Below, one piece after another: positions 1-5,238 of a stretch of DNA of 6,328 bases (the stretch's first letter is position 1; each line of letters starts with the position of its first letter). The DNA comes from Planctomycetaceae bacterium UBA4655. Lineage in GTDB: Bacteria > Planctomycetota > Planctomycetia > Pirellulales > UBA1268. The stretch covers positions 9,595 through 15,922 of the forward strand of contig DHLZ01000099.1 in the NCBI GenBank assembly GCA_002405515.1, read 5' to 3'. Position numbers and translations under genes: made by a program. The notes below the pieces were generated by a model. It worked only from the letters and a program-made list of their open reading frames with translations. It ran no database searches and was not told the DNA's origin.

Positions 1-156
1 GAGAGGGGCGTCAGGGGCGCGGCGCGAGCCGAGTGGTTTGGCAAACAGCCCTCAGTCGAGGATGTTGATGTTTCAGAGTGGTTCAACGCCGCTTTTCCAT
101 GCACCATGGACCCTCGTCTCGGCTCGGCCGCCGCGCGGCCCACCAACCGACCGCCG
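1..156. other. Left-edge non-coding stretch downstream of dapB, no confident gene
   Basis: This stretch follows the dapB stop on the minus strand and reaches the window edge. I find no supportable gene in it. It contains two short perfect inverted repeats: CCATG-CAC-CATGG at 97-109 and GGCCGC-CGC-GCGGCC at 126-140. Either could fold in a transcript running out of dapB, but neither is followed by a T-run on the minus strand, so I do not call an intrinsic terminator. Plus frame 1 is open from base 1 and reads plausibly as protein for about 25 residues (rich in Asp/Glu/Trp/Phe around bases 28-100), but it then runs without a stop through the whole antisense of dapB, so it is not accepted as a gene. 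Base composition is less GC-extreme at about 35-100 than in the neighbouring genes. Confidence 0.5.
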
Positions 157-1026
157 TCAGAGCCCGAGCACGTCACGCATCGAGTAGAGGCCGGCGGGCT
201 TGCCGACGAGGAAGGCGGCGGCGGCGAGGGCGCCGGTCGCGTAGCAGTCGCGGCTCGTGGCCCGGACATTCACCGAGAGAGACTCTCCCTCGAGGCCGAA
301 GAGGATCGTGTGTTCTCCGGGATTATCGCCTGCACGGACGGCGTGGTAGCCGATCTCGCCGGCGGGCCTCGCCCCGACGCGGCCATGGCGGCCGTGCGCC
401 TCGCGGGTCGTGCCGGGTGGATGGGCGTGCCGCATGGCGTCGGCGACGATCACGCCGAACTTCAGCGCCGTGCCGCTCGGGGCGTCTTCCTTGTGGCGGT
501 GATGGCACTCGACGATCTCGACGTCGGTGCGACCCCCGACGGCCGAAAGGAGCCTGCCCGCCCGTTCGACGAGGTCCATCGCGACGTTCACGGCGAGGCT
601 CATGCTCGGCGACTGGAGCACGGCCACCTTCGTCGACGCGATTCTCACCGCCTCCTGGTCGGCCGGCTCGAGGCCCGTCGTTGCGACGACGAGCGGCACG
701 CCGCGTTCGGCCGCGAGCTGGGCGATCGGCTCGACCGCGCCGGGGAGCGAGAAGTCGATGATGCAATCGGCCCCGGCATCGACGGAGCCGCCCTTGGAAT
801 CACGGTGGTCTGGTGCCTGCCAGTGGTCGCAGACATGCACGCCCAGCGGCGAGACTCCCGCAAGCGTCCCCACGTCGGCGCCGATGTGCGGGTTGCCCCT
901 GTGCTCGAGGGCGTGAACGACCCGCCACCGCGGATCGGCCACGGCACAGGCCACGATCCTGCGGCCCATGCGGCCGGCGGCTCCGTGCACCACCAGTCGC
1001 ATCGCTTCCATGCCGGCCTGACTCAT
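157..1026 (-). CDS. dapB: 4-hydroxy-tetrahydrodipicolinate reductase (DapB)
   Basis: Cytosolic enzyme of the diaminopimelate/lysine pathway: it reduces the DapA product (4-hydroxy-tetrahydrodipicolinate) to tetrahydrodipicolinate with NAD(P)H. The 289-residue protein shows the N-terminal Rossmann motif G-x-x-G-x-M-G (G15, G18, G21), a DFS-x-P segment (91-95), a TTG nucleotide-site motif (116-118), and the family signature around H175-H176 with K179 and DAPSGTA (181-187), which carries the catalytic His and Lys. The C-terminal block with IGYHAVRAGD and GEHT (225-240) and the closing MRDVL are also typical. Length is slightly above the roughly 270 residues of E. coli DapB, partly from a short insert near residues 68-85. 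I chose the ATG at 1026 because GAGGG lies 4 nt upstream and it follows the thrC stop by 7 nt; an upstream ATG at 1062 would overlap thrC by 29 nt, and ATGs at 1011 and 1002 are also possible. Oddity: the usual Asn of the APN-x-S segment is Ser (S141). Confidence 0.95.
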   Translation of the reverse strand: MSQAGMEAMRLVVHGAAGRMGRRIVACAVADPRWRVVHALEHRGNPHIGADVGTLAGVSPLGVHVCDHWQAPDHRDSKGGSVDAGADCIIDFSLPGAVEPIAQLAAERGVPLVVATTGLEPADQEAVRIASTKVAVLQSPSMSLAVNVAMDLVERAGRLLSAVGGRTDVEIVECHHRHKEDAPSGTALKFGVIVADAMRHAHPPGTTREAHGRHGRVGARPAGEIGYHAVRAGDNPGEHTILFGLEGESLSVNVRATSRDCYATGALAAAAFLVGKPAGLYSMRDVLGL

Positions 1027-1030
1027 GCTG

Positions 1031-1035
1031 CCCTC
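1031..1035 (-). promoter_or_regulatory. Ribosome binding site of dapB, overlapping the thrC stop
   Basis: On the minus strand GAGGG stands 4 nt before the ATG at 1026 and shares bases with the TGA stop of thrC (1036-1034). Ribosomes finishing thrC would therefore sit on the dapB start signal, which supports a single transcript and translational coupling. It also decides between this start and the longer reading from 1062. Confidence 0.6.
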
Positions 1036-2443
1036 ACGAATAGAGATCGATCGCCTGCACAATCTCGTCGATGCGGTTGCCGACGCTCACGGCACGGTTC
1101 GCATAGCTCGCACGGCTCACGCCGCGGCTTCCGAGCACGTCGTTGAAAAGCTTCTGGTCGGTCGTGTGGTAGGCGACCGTCGCGGTCGGGTCCTTGAGCT
1201 GATGGCCGGTGAGGATGCAGACCACCCGCTCGTCGCGACCGATCACCCCCTGCGCCACGAGCTGCCTGGCGCCCGCCACGCTCGCGGCGCTGGCAGGCTC
1301 GCATCCGAGCCCTCCGGCCCCGACCTGGGCCTTCGCGTCGAGGATCTCCTGCTCCGTCACCTCTCGGACCACGCCGTCGCAGACCTCGAGGGCCCTGAGG
1401 CACTTGTTGAGGTTCACGGGCCGATTGATCTCGATCGCACTGGCGATCGTGTCGGCCCGCTTTTGGTCGCGGTCGAGCTCGTCGTAGTAGTGGCAGGCGG
1501 GCGAAAGGTCGGCCCGACCGCCCTCCCACCGGAGCCCACGGTTGTGGTAGAGCTCGTAGAGCGTGTTGGCACCGGCGGCATTGATCACCGCGAGCCTCGG
1601 CACACGGTCGATGAGCCCGAGCTTCCGCAGTTCGGCAAATGCCTTGCCGAACGAGCTCGAGTTGCCGAGGTTGCCCCCCGGAACCACGATCCAATCGGGG
1701 ACTTCCCAACCGAGCGACTCGAGCACGCGGAACATGATCGTCTTCTGCCCCTCGAGCCTGAAGGGGTTGACGCTGTTCACGAGGTAGATGCCGAGCTTCT
1801 TCGCGACCTCCTGCACGCGGGCCATCGCGTCGTCGAAGTCGCCCGCGATCTGGATCGTGAGGGCCCCGTAGTCGAGCGCCTGCGAAAGCTTTCCGTAGGA
1901 GATCTTGCCCGTGCCGATGAAGATGATTCCTCGCATCAGCCTCGTCACGGCGCAGTAGACCGCGAGCGAGGCGCTCGTGTTGCCCGTGGAGGCGCAGGCC
2001 GCCCGCCGCGCGCCGATCATTCGCGCGTGGGTGAAGGCGGCCGACATGCCGTTGTCCTTGAACGATCCCGACGGATTGAGCCCCTCGTACTGCAGGTGCA
2101 GCCGGCCGGGATTCACCCCCACGTAGCCGCCGACGCCGTCCGCCTTCGAAAGGAGCGTCTGTCCTTCGCCGATCGTGACGACGCTCTCGCGGGGAGCATA
2201 GGGAAGCAGATCGTGGAAACGCCAGACGCCGCTCAAAGCCAGCGGGTCGCTCCGCCGCATCCATTTCCGCTCGAAAAACTCGAACGAACTGGGCGGTCGG
2301 ATCCGGTCCCAGTCGTATTCGACGTCGAGCAGGTTTCCGCAGGCCGGGCAGCTGGTGAGAACCTCGTCCACGGAGAACGTGGCCGCGCACGCAGGGTCGA
2401 TGCACTGCTGGAAGGCGAGGTCGGTACGGGTGACGACGGCCAC
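1034..2443 (-). CDS. thrC: Threonine synthase (PLP-dependent)
   Basis: Final enzyme of threonine synthesis: it converts O-phosphohomoserine and water to threonine and phosphate, in the cytosol, using pyridoxal phosphate. The 469-residue protein begins with a four-Cys zinc-ribbon-like module (C14, C19, C32, C35), then the fold-type II PLP domain. The PLP lysine is K129 in SGSFKDNG; the STGNTSASL stretch (152-160) and the PGGNLGN phosphate-binding loop (255-261) follow. The C-terminal part has GCEPASAASVAG (380-391) and LTGHQLKDP (411-419). The zinc-ribbon head and length fit the plant-like threonine synthase group rather than the shorter E. coli ThrC type. The start is GTG; the frame upstream of it offers no ATG before a stop at 2480-2482, and no strong Shine-Dalgarno is visible. 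It precedes dapB by 7 nt, and both draw on aspartate semialdehyde. No homoserine dehydrogenase or kinase gene is in the window. Confidence 0.95.
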   Translation of the reverse strand: MAVVTRTDLAFQQCIDPACAATFSVDEVLTSCPACGNLLDVEYDWDRIRPPSSFEFFERKWMRRSDPLALSGVWRFHDLLPYAPRESVVTIGEGQTLLSKADGVGGYVGVNPGRLHLQYEGLNPSGSFKDNGMSAAFTHARMIGARRAACASTGNTSASLAVYCAVTRLMRGIIFIGTGKISYGKLSQALDYGALTIQIAGDFDDAMARVQEVAKKLGIYLVNSVNPFRLEGQKTIMFRVLESLGWEVPDWIVVPGGNLGNSSSFGKAFAELRKLGLIDRVPRLAVINAAGANTLYELYHNRGLRWEGGRADLSPACHYYDELDRDQKRADTIASAIEINRPVNLNKCLRALEVCDGVVREVTEQEILDAKAQVGAGGLGCEPASAASVAGARQLVAQGVIGRDERVVCILTGHQLKDPTATVAYHTTDQKLFNDVLGSRGVSRASYANRAVSVGNRIDEIVQAIDLYS

Positions 2444-2530
2444 GGAATGCTCGTAAAAGCGGCGGAAGCTGGGATTCCGTCAAGGGTAGGTCATGGTCTG
2501 GCCGGCAGCAAGGCGGACTGAGATCGCCGT

Positions 2531-2549
2531 GCCTGCCAGTTTGACAGGC
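2531..2549. repeat. Inverted repeat overlapping the -35 box of the dksA-like gene promoter
   Basis: GCCTGCCA (2531-2538) and TGACAGGC (2542-2549) form an inverted repeat matching at 7 of 8 positions around a 3-base centre. The right arm contains most of the TTGACA -35 hexamer. Such a position would suit a repressor operator, but the centre is very short and no regulator is identified, so the role is a guess. Confidence 0.35.
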
Positions 2550-2569
2550 CCTCCTTCAGACCGTATTCT
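2541..2569 (+). promoter_or_regulatory. Sigma-70-type promoter for the dksA-like/lspA/hisN cluster
   Basis: TTGACA (2541-2546, a perfect -35 consensus) is followed after exactly 17 bases by TATTCT (2564-2569, four of six matches to TATAAT). Transcription would begin near 2575-2577, leaving a leader of about 25 nt before the ATG at 2600 with GGCGGA just ahead of it. It lies in the divergent 156-bp gap between thrC and the rightward genes. I see no equally good promoter for thrC on the other strand: TTGACG occurs there but without a good -10. Confidence 0.7.
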
Positions 2570-2599
2570 GGTTATTTCCTCGTTTCCAAGGGCGGAAGC

Positions 2600-3061
2600 A
2601 TGAAAGCTGCGGAACTGAAGGTATTCAAGCAGGCGTTGCTCGCGATCCGGGCCCGCCTCAGGGGTGACGTATCGACGATGGCCGACGCGGCGCTCCGGCG
2701 ATCTGAGTCGGATGGCGGCGGGAACCTCTCCACGATGCCCATCCACATGGCCGATCTCGGAAGTGATGCGTTCGAGCAGGAGTTCACGCTCAGCCTGATG
2801 GCGACCGAGGAGGGAACGCTCGAGGCCGTCGAGGAGGCACTCGAGAGGATCAGCACAAAGTCGTTCGGCCTGTGCGAGGGATGCGGCGGCATCATCTCCA
2901 AGAAGCGGCTCGAGGCGATTCCGTTCGCGGCCCTTTGCATCAAGTGTGCCGAACTGGAGGAGTCTGGCGGGCCGGTGCGACGAACCCCCGTCCGTGCGGC
3001 TGTGAAAGCAGCCTCCGGCAGGTTGCCCGCGAAGTCGAGCCGTCCCCGAAGCCCAAGGTAG
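2600..3061 (+). CDS. DksA/TraR-family C4 zinc-finger protein
   Basis: Small cytosolic protein of the DksA/TraR family, whose members bind in the secondary channel of RNA polymerase and modulate transcription, often with ppGpp; that role here is inferred from family. The 153 residues show an N-terminal helical part (1-35), a tip segment HMADLGSDAFEQE (49-61) resembling the short TraR/YteA-type proteins rather than the DxxDxA tip of E. coli DksA, a second helix with many Glu (66-85), and a C4 zinc finger C92-x2-C95-x17-C113-x2-C116. The segment between the cysteine pairs (GGIISKKRLEAIPFA) is the classic family core. Residues 127-153 form a basic tail rich in Arg, Pro, Ser and Ala that looks disordered and is not a usual part of the family. 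The ATG at 2600 has GGCGGA close upstream and a near-consensus promoter. It precedes lspA by 39 nt. Whether it functions as true DksA is unknown, so no symbol is given. Confidence 0.88.
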   Translation: MKAAELKVFKQALLAIRARLRGDVSTMADAALRRSESDGGGNLSTMPIHMADLGSDAFEQEFTLSLMATEEGTLEAVEEALERISTKSFGLCEGCGGIISKKRLEAIPFAALCIKCAELEESGGPVRRTPVRAAVKAASGRLPAKSSRPRSPR

Positions 3062-3087
3062 CCCCCGGCAGGCGACCGTGTCGTCAT

Positions 3088-3093
3088 GGAAGG
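3088..3093 (+). promoter_or_regulatory. Shine-Dalgarno deciding the lspA start
   Basis: GGAAGG lies 7 nt before the ATG at 3101. The first in-frame ATG, at 3086, overlaps this element and has no purine-rich site of its own upstream. This favours translation of lspA from 3101. Confidence 0.6.
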
Positions 3094-3100
3094 TGGCATC

Positions 3101-3670
3101 ATGGGAGGAAGGATCCTCGGAGTCACTGCGGGAATGTTCTTGTATGGAGCGGTTTTCCTCGTGGCCGCGGCGACCGACCTGGTCTCGAAGGAGATCGTCT
3201 TCGCCCGCATGGGGATGCCCGGCTTCTCACCAGCCGTGACGGTGGTGCCCGGGATGCTTTGGATCGAGACGAATCTCAACGAGGGGGCGCTGTTCGGCAT
3301 GGGACAGGGGCTTGGGCCGCTGTTTGCCGTCGTCTCCGTCGCCGCCCTGTCGCTCATCGTCTTCGCCATTGTTCGCACCGCCGCGGGGCGGGAGCCTTTG
3401 CTCGTGGTCGCGCTCGGCCTGATTTCCGGCGGAATCGTCGGGAACCTGTACGACAGGCTCGGGCTCCCCGGGCTGGCCTGGCATGCGCCTCTCGAACGGC
3501 AGGGGAACCGCGTGCTCGCGGTCCGCGATTGGATCCACTTCCGGCTCGATGGGGTCATCGACTGGCCGATCTTCAACCTCGCCGACTCCTGGCTCGTGAT
3601 CGGGTCGGCGACGCTCCTCCTGCTCTCGCTGTTCCCTCCGCGCACGCCCGCGACCGACGGCCATGGATGA
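3101..3670 (+). CDS. lspA: Lipoprotein signal peptidase (signal peptidase II)
   Basis: Inner-membrane aspartic protease that cleaves the signal peptide of lipid-modified prolipoproteins just before the lipobox Cys. Numbered from the ATG at 3101 (189 aa; an ATG at 3086 would add 5), hydrophobic segments lie at about 3-24, 72-92, 98-117 and 161-180, giving the four membrane helices of the family. Conserved residues visible are D26 in the TDLVSK motif, N60 in NEGALFG, N115, D118 and R119 in GNLYDR, the catalytic pair D143 (V-R-D-W) and D162 (FNLADS), and N159. The 19-residue spacing of the two aspartates equals that of P. aeruginosa LspA as I recall it. The loop between GNLYDR and D143 is about 15 residues longer than in E. 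coli and contains WHAPLERQGNR. The gene overlaps hisN by 8 nt and follows the DksA-like gene, so it is probably cotranscribed with both. Confidence 0.93.
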   Translation: MGGRILGVTAGMFLYGAVFLVAAATDLVSKEIVFARMGMPGFSPAVTVVPGMLWIETNLNEGALFGMGQGLGPLFAVVSVAALSLIVFAIVRTAAGREPLLVVALGLISGGIVGNLYDRLGLPGLAWHAPLERQGNRVLAVRDWIHFRLDGVIDWPIFNLADSWLVIGSATLLLLSLFPPRTPATDGHG

Positions 3671-4499
3671 CCCGACCGACCGAGACGAACTCTCCCGCCG
3701 GCTCGATGTCGCGATTCGCGCCGTGGAGGAAGCCGGTCGGGAGACGCTCCGCTGGTTCGGCCGCAAGGGGCTCGTCGTCGAGTTGAAGGAGGACCGCTCG
3801 CCGGTCACCGAAGCCGACCGGGCCGCCGAAGGCGTCCTGCGGAAGGTATTGCTCGGCGCGTTTCCGACGGACGGCTTTCTCGGCGAGGAGACCGGGACCA
3901 CGTCGGGCACGAGCGGCTTCGAATGGATCTGCGATCCGATCGACGGCACGAAGTCGTTCATCCATGGGGTGCCGCTCTACGCCACCCTCGTCGGCTGCCG
4001 AAGCATCGGCGGCGGCGGTTGTGCGGCGCCGGCGTTGGGGGTGATCTCGATTCCGGCGGTCGGTGAGATGGTCTTCGCCGCCTCCGGCTTGGGCGCCTGG
4101 CACTCGCGGGGCGGCGGCGCGGGGCGGGGGGCCGCGGAACCGGCGAAGGTCTCGATCGCCGCAACGCTTTCCGGCGGCCTTTTCACGACAAGCGACTCCA
4201 CGAGCTTCGATGTGAGGCACCGCCGCGACGCTCGTGACGCGCTCGAGCGGGCCAGCGGCCTCACCAGGACCTGGGGAGACGGCTACGGCTACCTGCTCGT
4301 CGCCACCGGCCGGGCGATCGCGATGGTCGATCCTCTCCTGAACCCCTGGGACGCGGCGGCCGTGATGCCCGTGGTGGTCGAGGCCGGAGGACGTTTCACC
4401 GACTGGAAGGGCCGCCCGCGGATCGATTCCGGCGACGGAGTGGCCACCAACGGCCTGATCCACGAGTCGGTGATCGAAATCCTTCAGGACCGTGATTGA
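3663..4499 (+). CDS. hisN: Inositol-monophosphatase-family phosphatase, probably histidinol-phosphatase HisN
   Basis: Mg2+-dependent phosphatase of the inositol monophosphatase superfamily, 278 aa. Metal-binding motifs are complete: GEE (74-76), DPIDGT (91-96) and WD (D230 in NPWDAAAVMP). The specific wording around them, FEWICDPIDGTKSFIHGVP (86-104) and GDGYGYLLVATGRA (205-218) followed by VEAGGRFTDW (239-248), resembles the HisN-type histidinol-phosphatases, which remove phosphate from L-histidinol phosphate in histidine synthesis. That assignment is by pattern memory; a generic inositol- or nucleotide-phosphatase role is the alternative. Glycine-rich loops at about 115-120 and 149-158 look like surface insertions. 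The ATG overlaps the lspA stop (ATGGATGA, 8 nt) and has only a weak Shine-Dalgarno, suggesting coupled translation. No other his genes are in the window, so the context does not confirm the substrate. Confidence 0.85.
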   Translation: MDDPTDRDELSRRLDVAIRAVEEAGRETLRWFGRKGLVVELKEDRSPVTEADRAAEGVLRKVLLGAFPTDGFLGEETGTTSGTSGFEWICDPIDGTKSFIHGVPLYATLVGCRSIGGGGCAAPALGVISIPAVGEMVFAASGLGAWHSRGGGAGRGAAEPAKVSIAATLSGGLFTTSDSTSFDVRHRRDARDALERASGLTRTWGDGYGYLLVATGRAIAMVDPLLNPWDAAAVMPVVVEAGGRFTDWKGRPRIDSGDGVATNGLIHESVIEILQDRD

Positions 4500-4509
4500 G
4501 CGGTTCCCA

Positions 4510-4537
4510 TTGCGAAATCGGCCGTCCTGGATAAAGT
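4510..4537 (+). promoter_or_regulatory. Possible promoter for rpmB-gatC-gatA
   Basis: TTGCGA (4510-4515) and TAAAGT (4532-4537) are separated by 16 bases in the 86-bp hisN-rpmB gap. The match is modest, but this gap is the longest on the plus strand after 2600 and is AT-richer than the flanking genes. The -10 candidate sits inside a short dyad GGATA-AAG-TATCC (4529-4541). Read-through from the hisN cluster is possible too, since no terminator is evident. Confidence 0.35.
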
Positions 4538-4585
4538 ATCCTCGCGGTTCAGGCATTCGGTCAGCGTCATCAGTAAGGACATCCC

Positions 4586-4936
4586 GTGGCACGTTCCTGT
4601 CAGGTCTGCGGCAAGGGTTTCTCGGTCGGCAACACGGTCACGACCCGTGGCAAGGCGAAGTACCTCGGCGGCGTCGGCACGAAGGTCACCGGGATCACCC
4701 GCCGTCGGTTCAAGCCGAATCTGCAACGAATTCGGGTCACGCTCGGTAAGGCGTCGGCCGGAGGCTCGACGGCGCGGGGCACGAACACGACCATGCTCGT
4801 CTGCACGCAGTGCATTCGCAGCGGCGCGGTGACCAAACTCGTCCGCCGTCCGCCATTCCGGCTGCCGACGGTCGATCGTGCGGTGACGGTGGCGGCCGAG
4901 GAGGCGGTGCCGTCGGGGCCGCGGGCCCGCCCATGA
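4586..4936 (+). CDS. rpmB: 50S ribosomal protein bL28 with C-terminal extension
   Basis: Structural protein of the large ribosomal subunit. The 116-residue product opens with the bL28 head MARSCQVCGKG, has GNTVT (15-19), the family core TGITRRRFKPNLQ (35-47) and VCTQCIRSGAV (72-82). It keeps the four zinc cysteines C5, C8, C73 and C76, so it is the zinc-binding (C+) form. The start is GTG with AAGGA (4575-4579) 6 nt upstream, a good Shine-Dalgarno; starting here gives exactly the conserved N-terminus. Most bL28 proteins are about 60-100 residues; here about 25 extra residues (91-116) rich in Ala, Val, Arg and Pro follow the core. The stop overlaps the gatC start in ATGA, so the tail also carries the reading frame into the next gene. 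Confidence 0.95.
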   Translation: MARSCQVCGKGFSVGNTVTTRGKAKYLGGVGTKVTGITRRRFKPNLQRIRVTLGKASAGGSTARGTNTTMLVCTQCIRSGAVTKLVRRPPFRLPTVDRAVTVAAEEAVPSGPRARP

Positions 4937-5238
4937 GCGGCGCCGGATCGCTCGACAGAAAGGCCGTCGCGAAGGTCGCGTCGCTCGCCAGGCTCGCGGT
5001 CGAGGAAGCGGAACTCGACCGCATGACCCGCGAGCTCTCCGGCATCGTCGGATTCGTCTCGACGCTCGCTGAGATCGACACCTCGAACGTCGAGCCACTC
5101 GCCCATCCGTTCGAGTCCAAGAACGTGTTCCGCGACGACGTCGTGATGCCGTCGCTCCCGCGGGGCCAGACGCTCGCCGCGGCTCCGAAGCACGACGGCG
5201 AGTTTTTTCTCGTTCCCGCCGTCCTGGGAGATGAGTGA
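4933..5238 (+). CDS. gatC: Asp-tRNA(Asn)/Glu-tRNA(Gln) amidotransferase subunit C
   Basis: Small subunit of the GatCAB complex, which converts mischarged Glu-tRNA(Gln) and/or Asp-tRNA(Asn) to the amidated form; GatC wraps between GatA and GatB and stabilises them. The 101-residue protein matches the family throughout: VAKVASLARLAVEEAEL (12-28), an amphipathic helix (31-48), IDTSNVEPLAHP (48-59), then FRDDVV (66-71) and the conserved ending with AAAPKHDGEFFLVP (82-95). Length is normal. The ATG shares bases with the rpmB stop (ATGA, 4933-4936) and has no Shine-Dalgarno of its own, so translation probably depends on ribosomes leaving rpmB. Its stop overlaps the gatA start by 8 nt (ATGAGTGA). 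No gatB is in the window. Confidence 0.95.
   Translation: MSGAGSLDRKAVAKVASLARLAVEEAELDRMTRELSGIVGFVSTLAEIDTSNVEPLAHPFESKNVFRDDVVMPSLPRGQTLAAAPKHDGEFFLVPAVLGDE

Noticed and set aside
28..110. tRNA-like traces: GCC-GAGTGGTTT-GGC at 28-42 resembles a Ser/Leu D-arm and AGTGG-TTCAACG-CCGCT at 77-93 resembles a T-arm.
   Set aside because: No acceptor stem pairs (bases 94-100 have no partner upstream of 28) and the middle gives no anticodon stem of 5 bp with a 7-base loop. It is treated as chance, or at most a decayed relic.
97..140. Two hairpins after dapB as an intrinsic terminator.
   Set aside because: Stems are only 5 and 6 bp and no T-run follows on the minus strand.
1..1146. Plus frame 1 open from base 1 to 1146, with a protein-like start.
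   Set aside because: Most of it is the antisense of dapB, and high GC keeps opposite frames open. No recognisable domain is present. Only the first about 100 bases could be real, and they lack their own stop.
2444..2490. TTGACG on the minus strand as a thrC promoter.
   Set aside because: No acceptable -10 element at 16-18 bases, and the implied start of transcription would fall almost on the GTG codon.
1025..2521. Plus-strand open frame of 498 codons opposite thrC.
   Set aside because: Antisense to a well-conserved threonine synthase; no family features and composition typical of a shadow frame.
2572..3645. Minus-strand open frame of 357 codons opposite the DksA-like gene and lspA.
   Set aside because: Rich in Ser/Arg/Pro without motifs, antisense to two recognised genes and overlapping their promoter.
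4529..4541. GGATA-AAG-TATCC dyad as an L28 autoregulatory site.
   Set aside because: A 5-bp arm is too short to distinguish from chance, and no bL28-binding motif is known to me that it would match.
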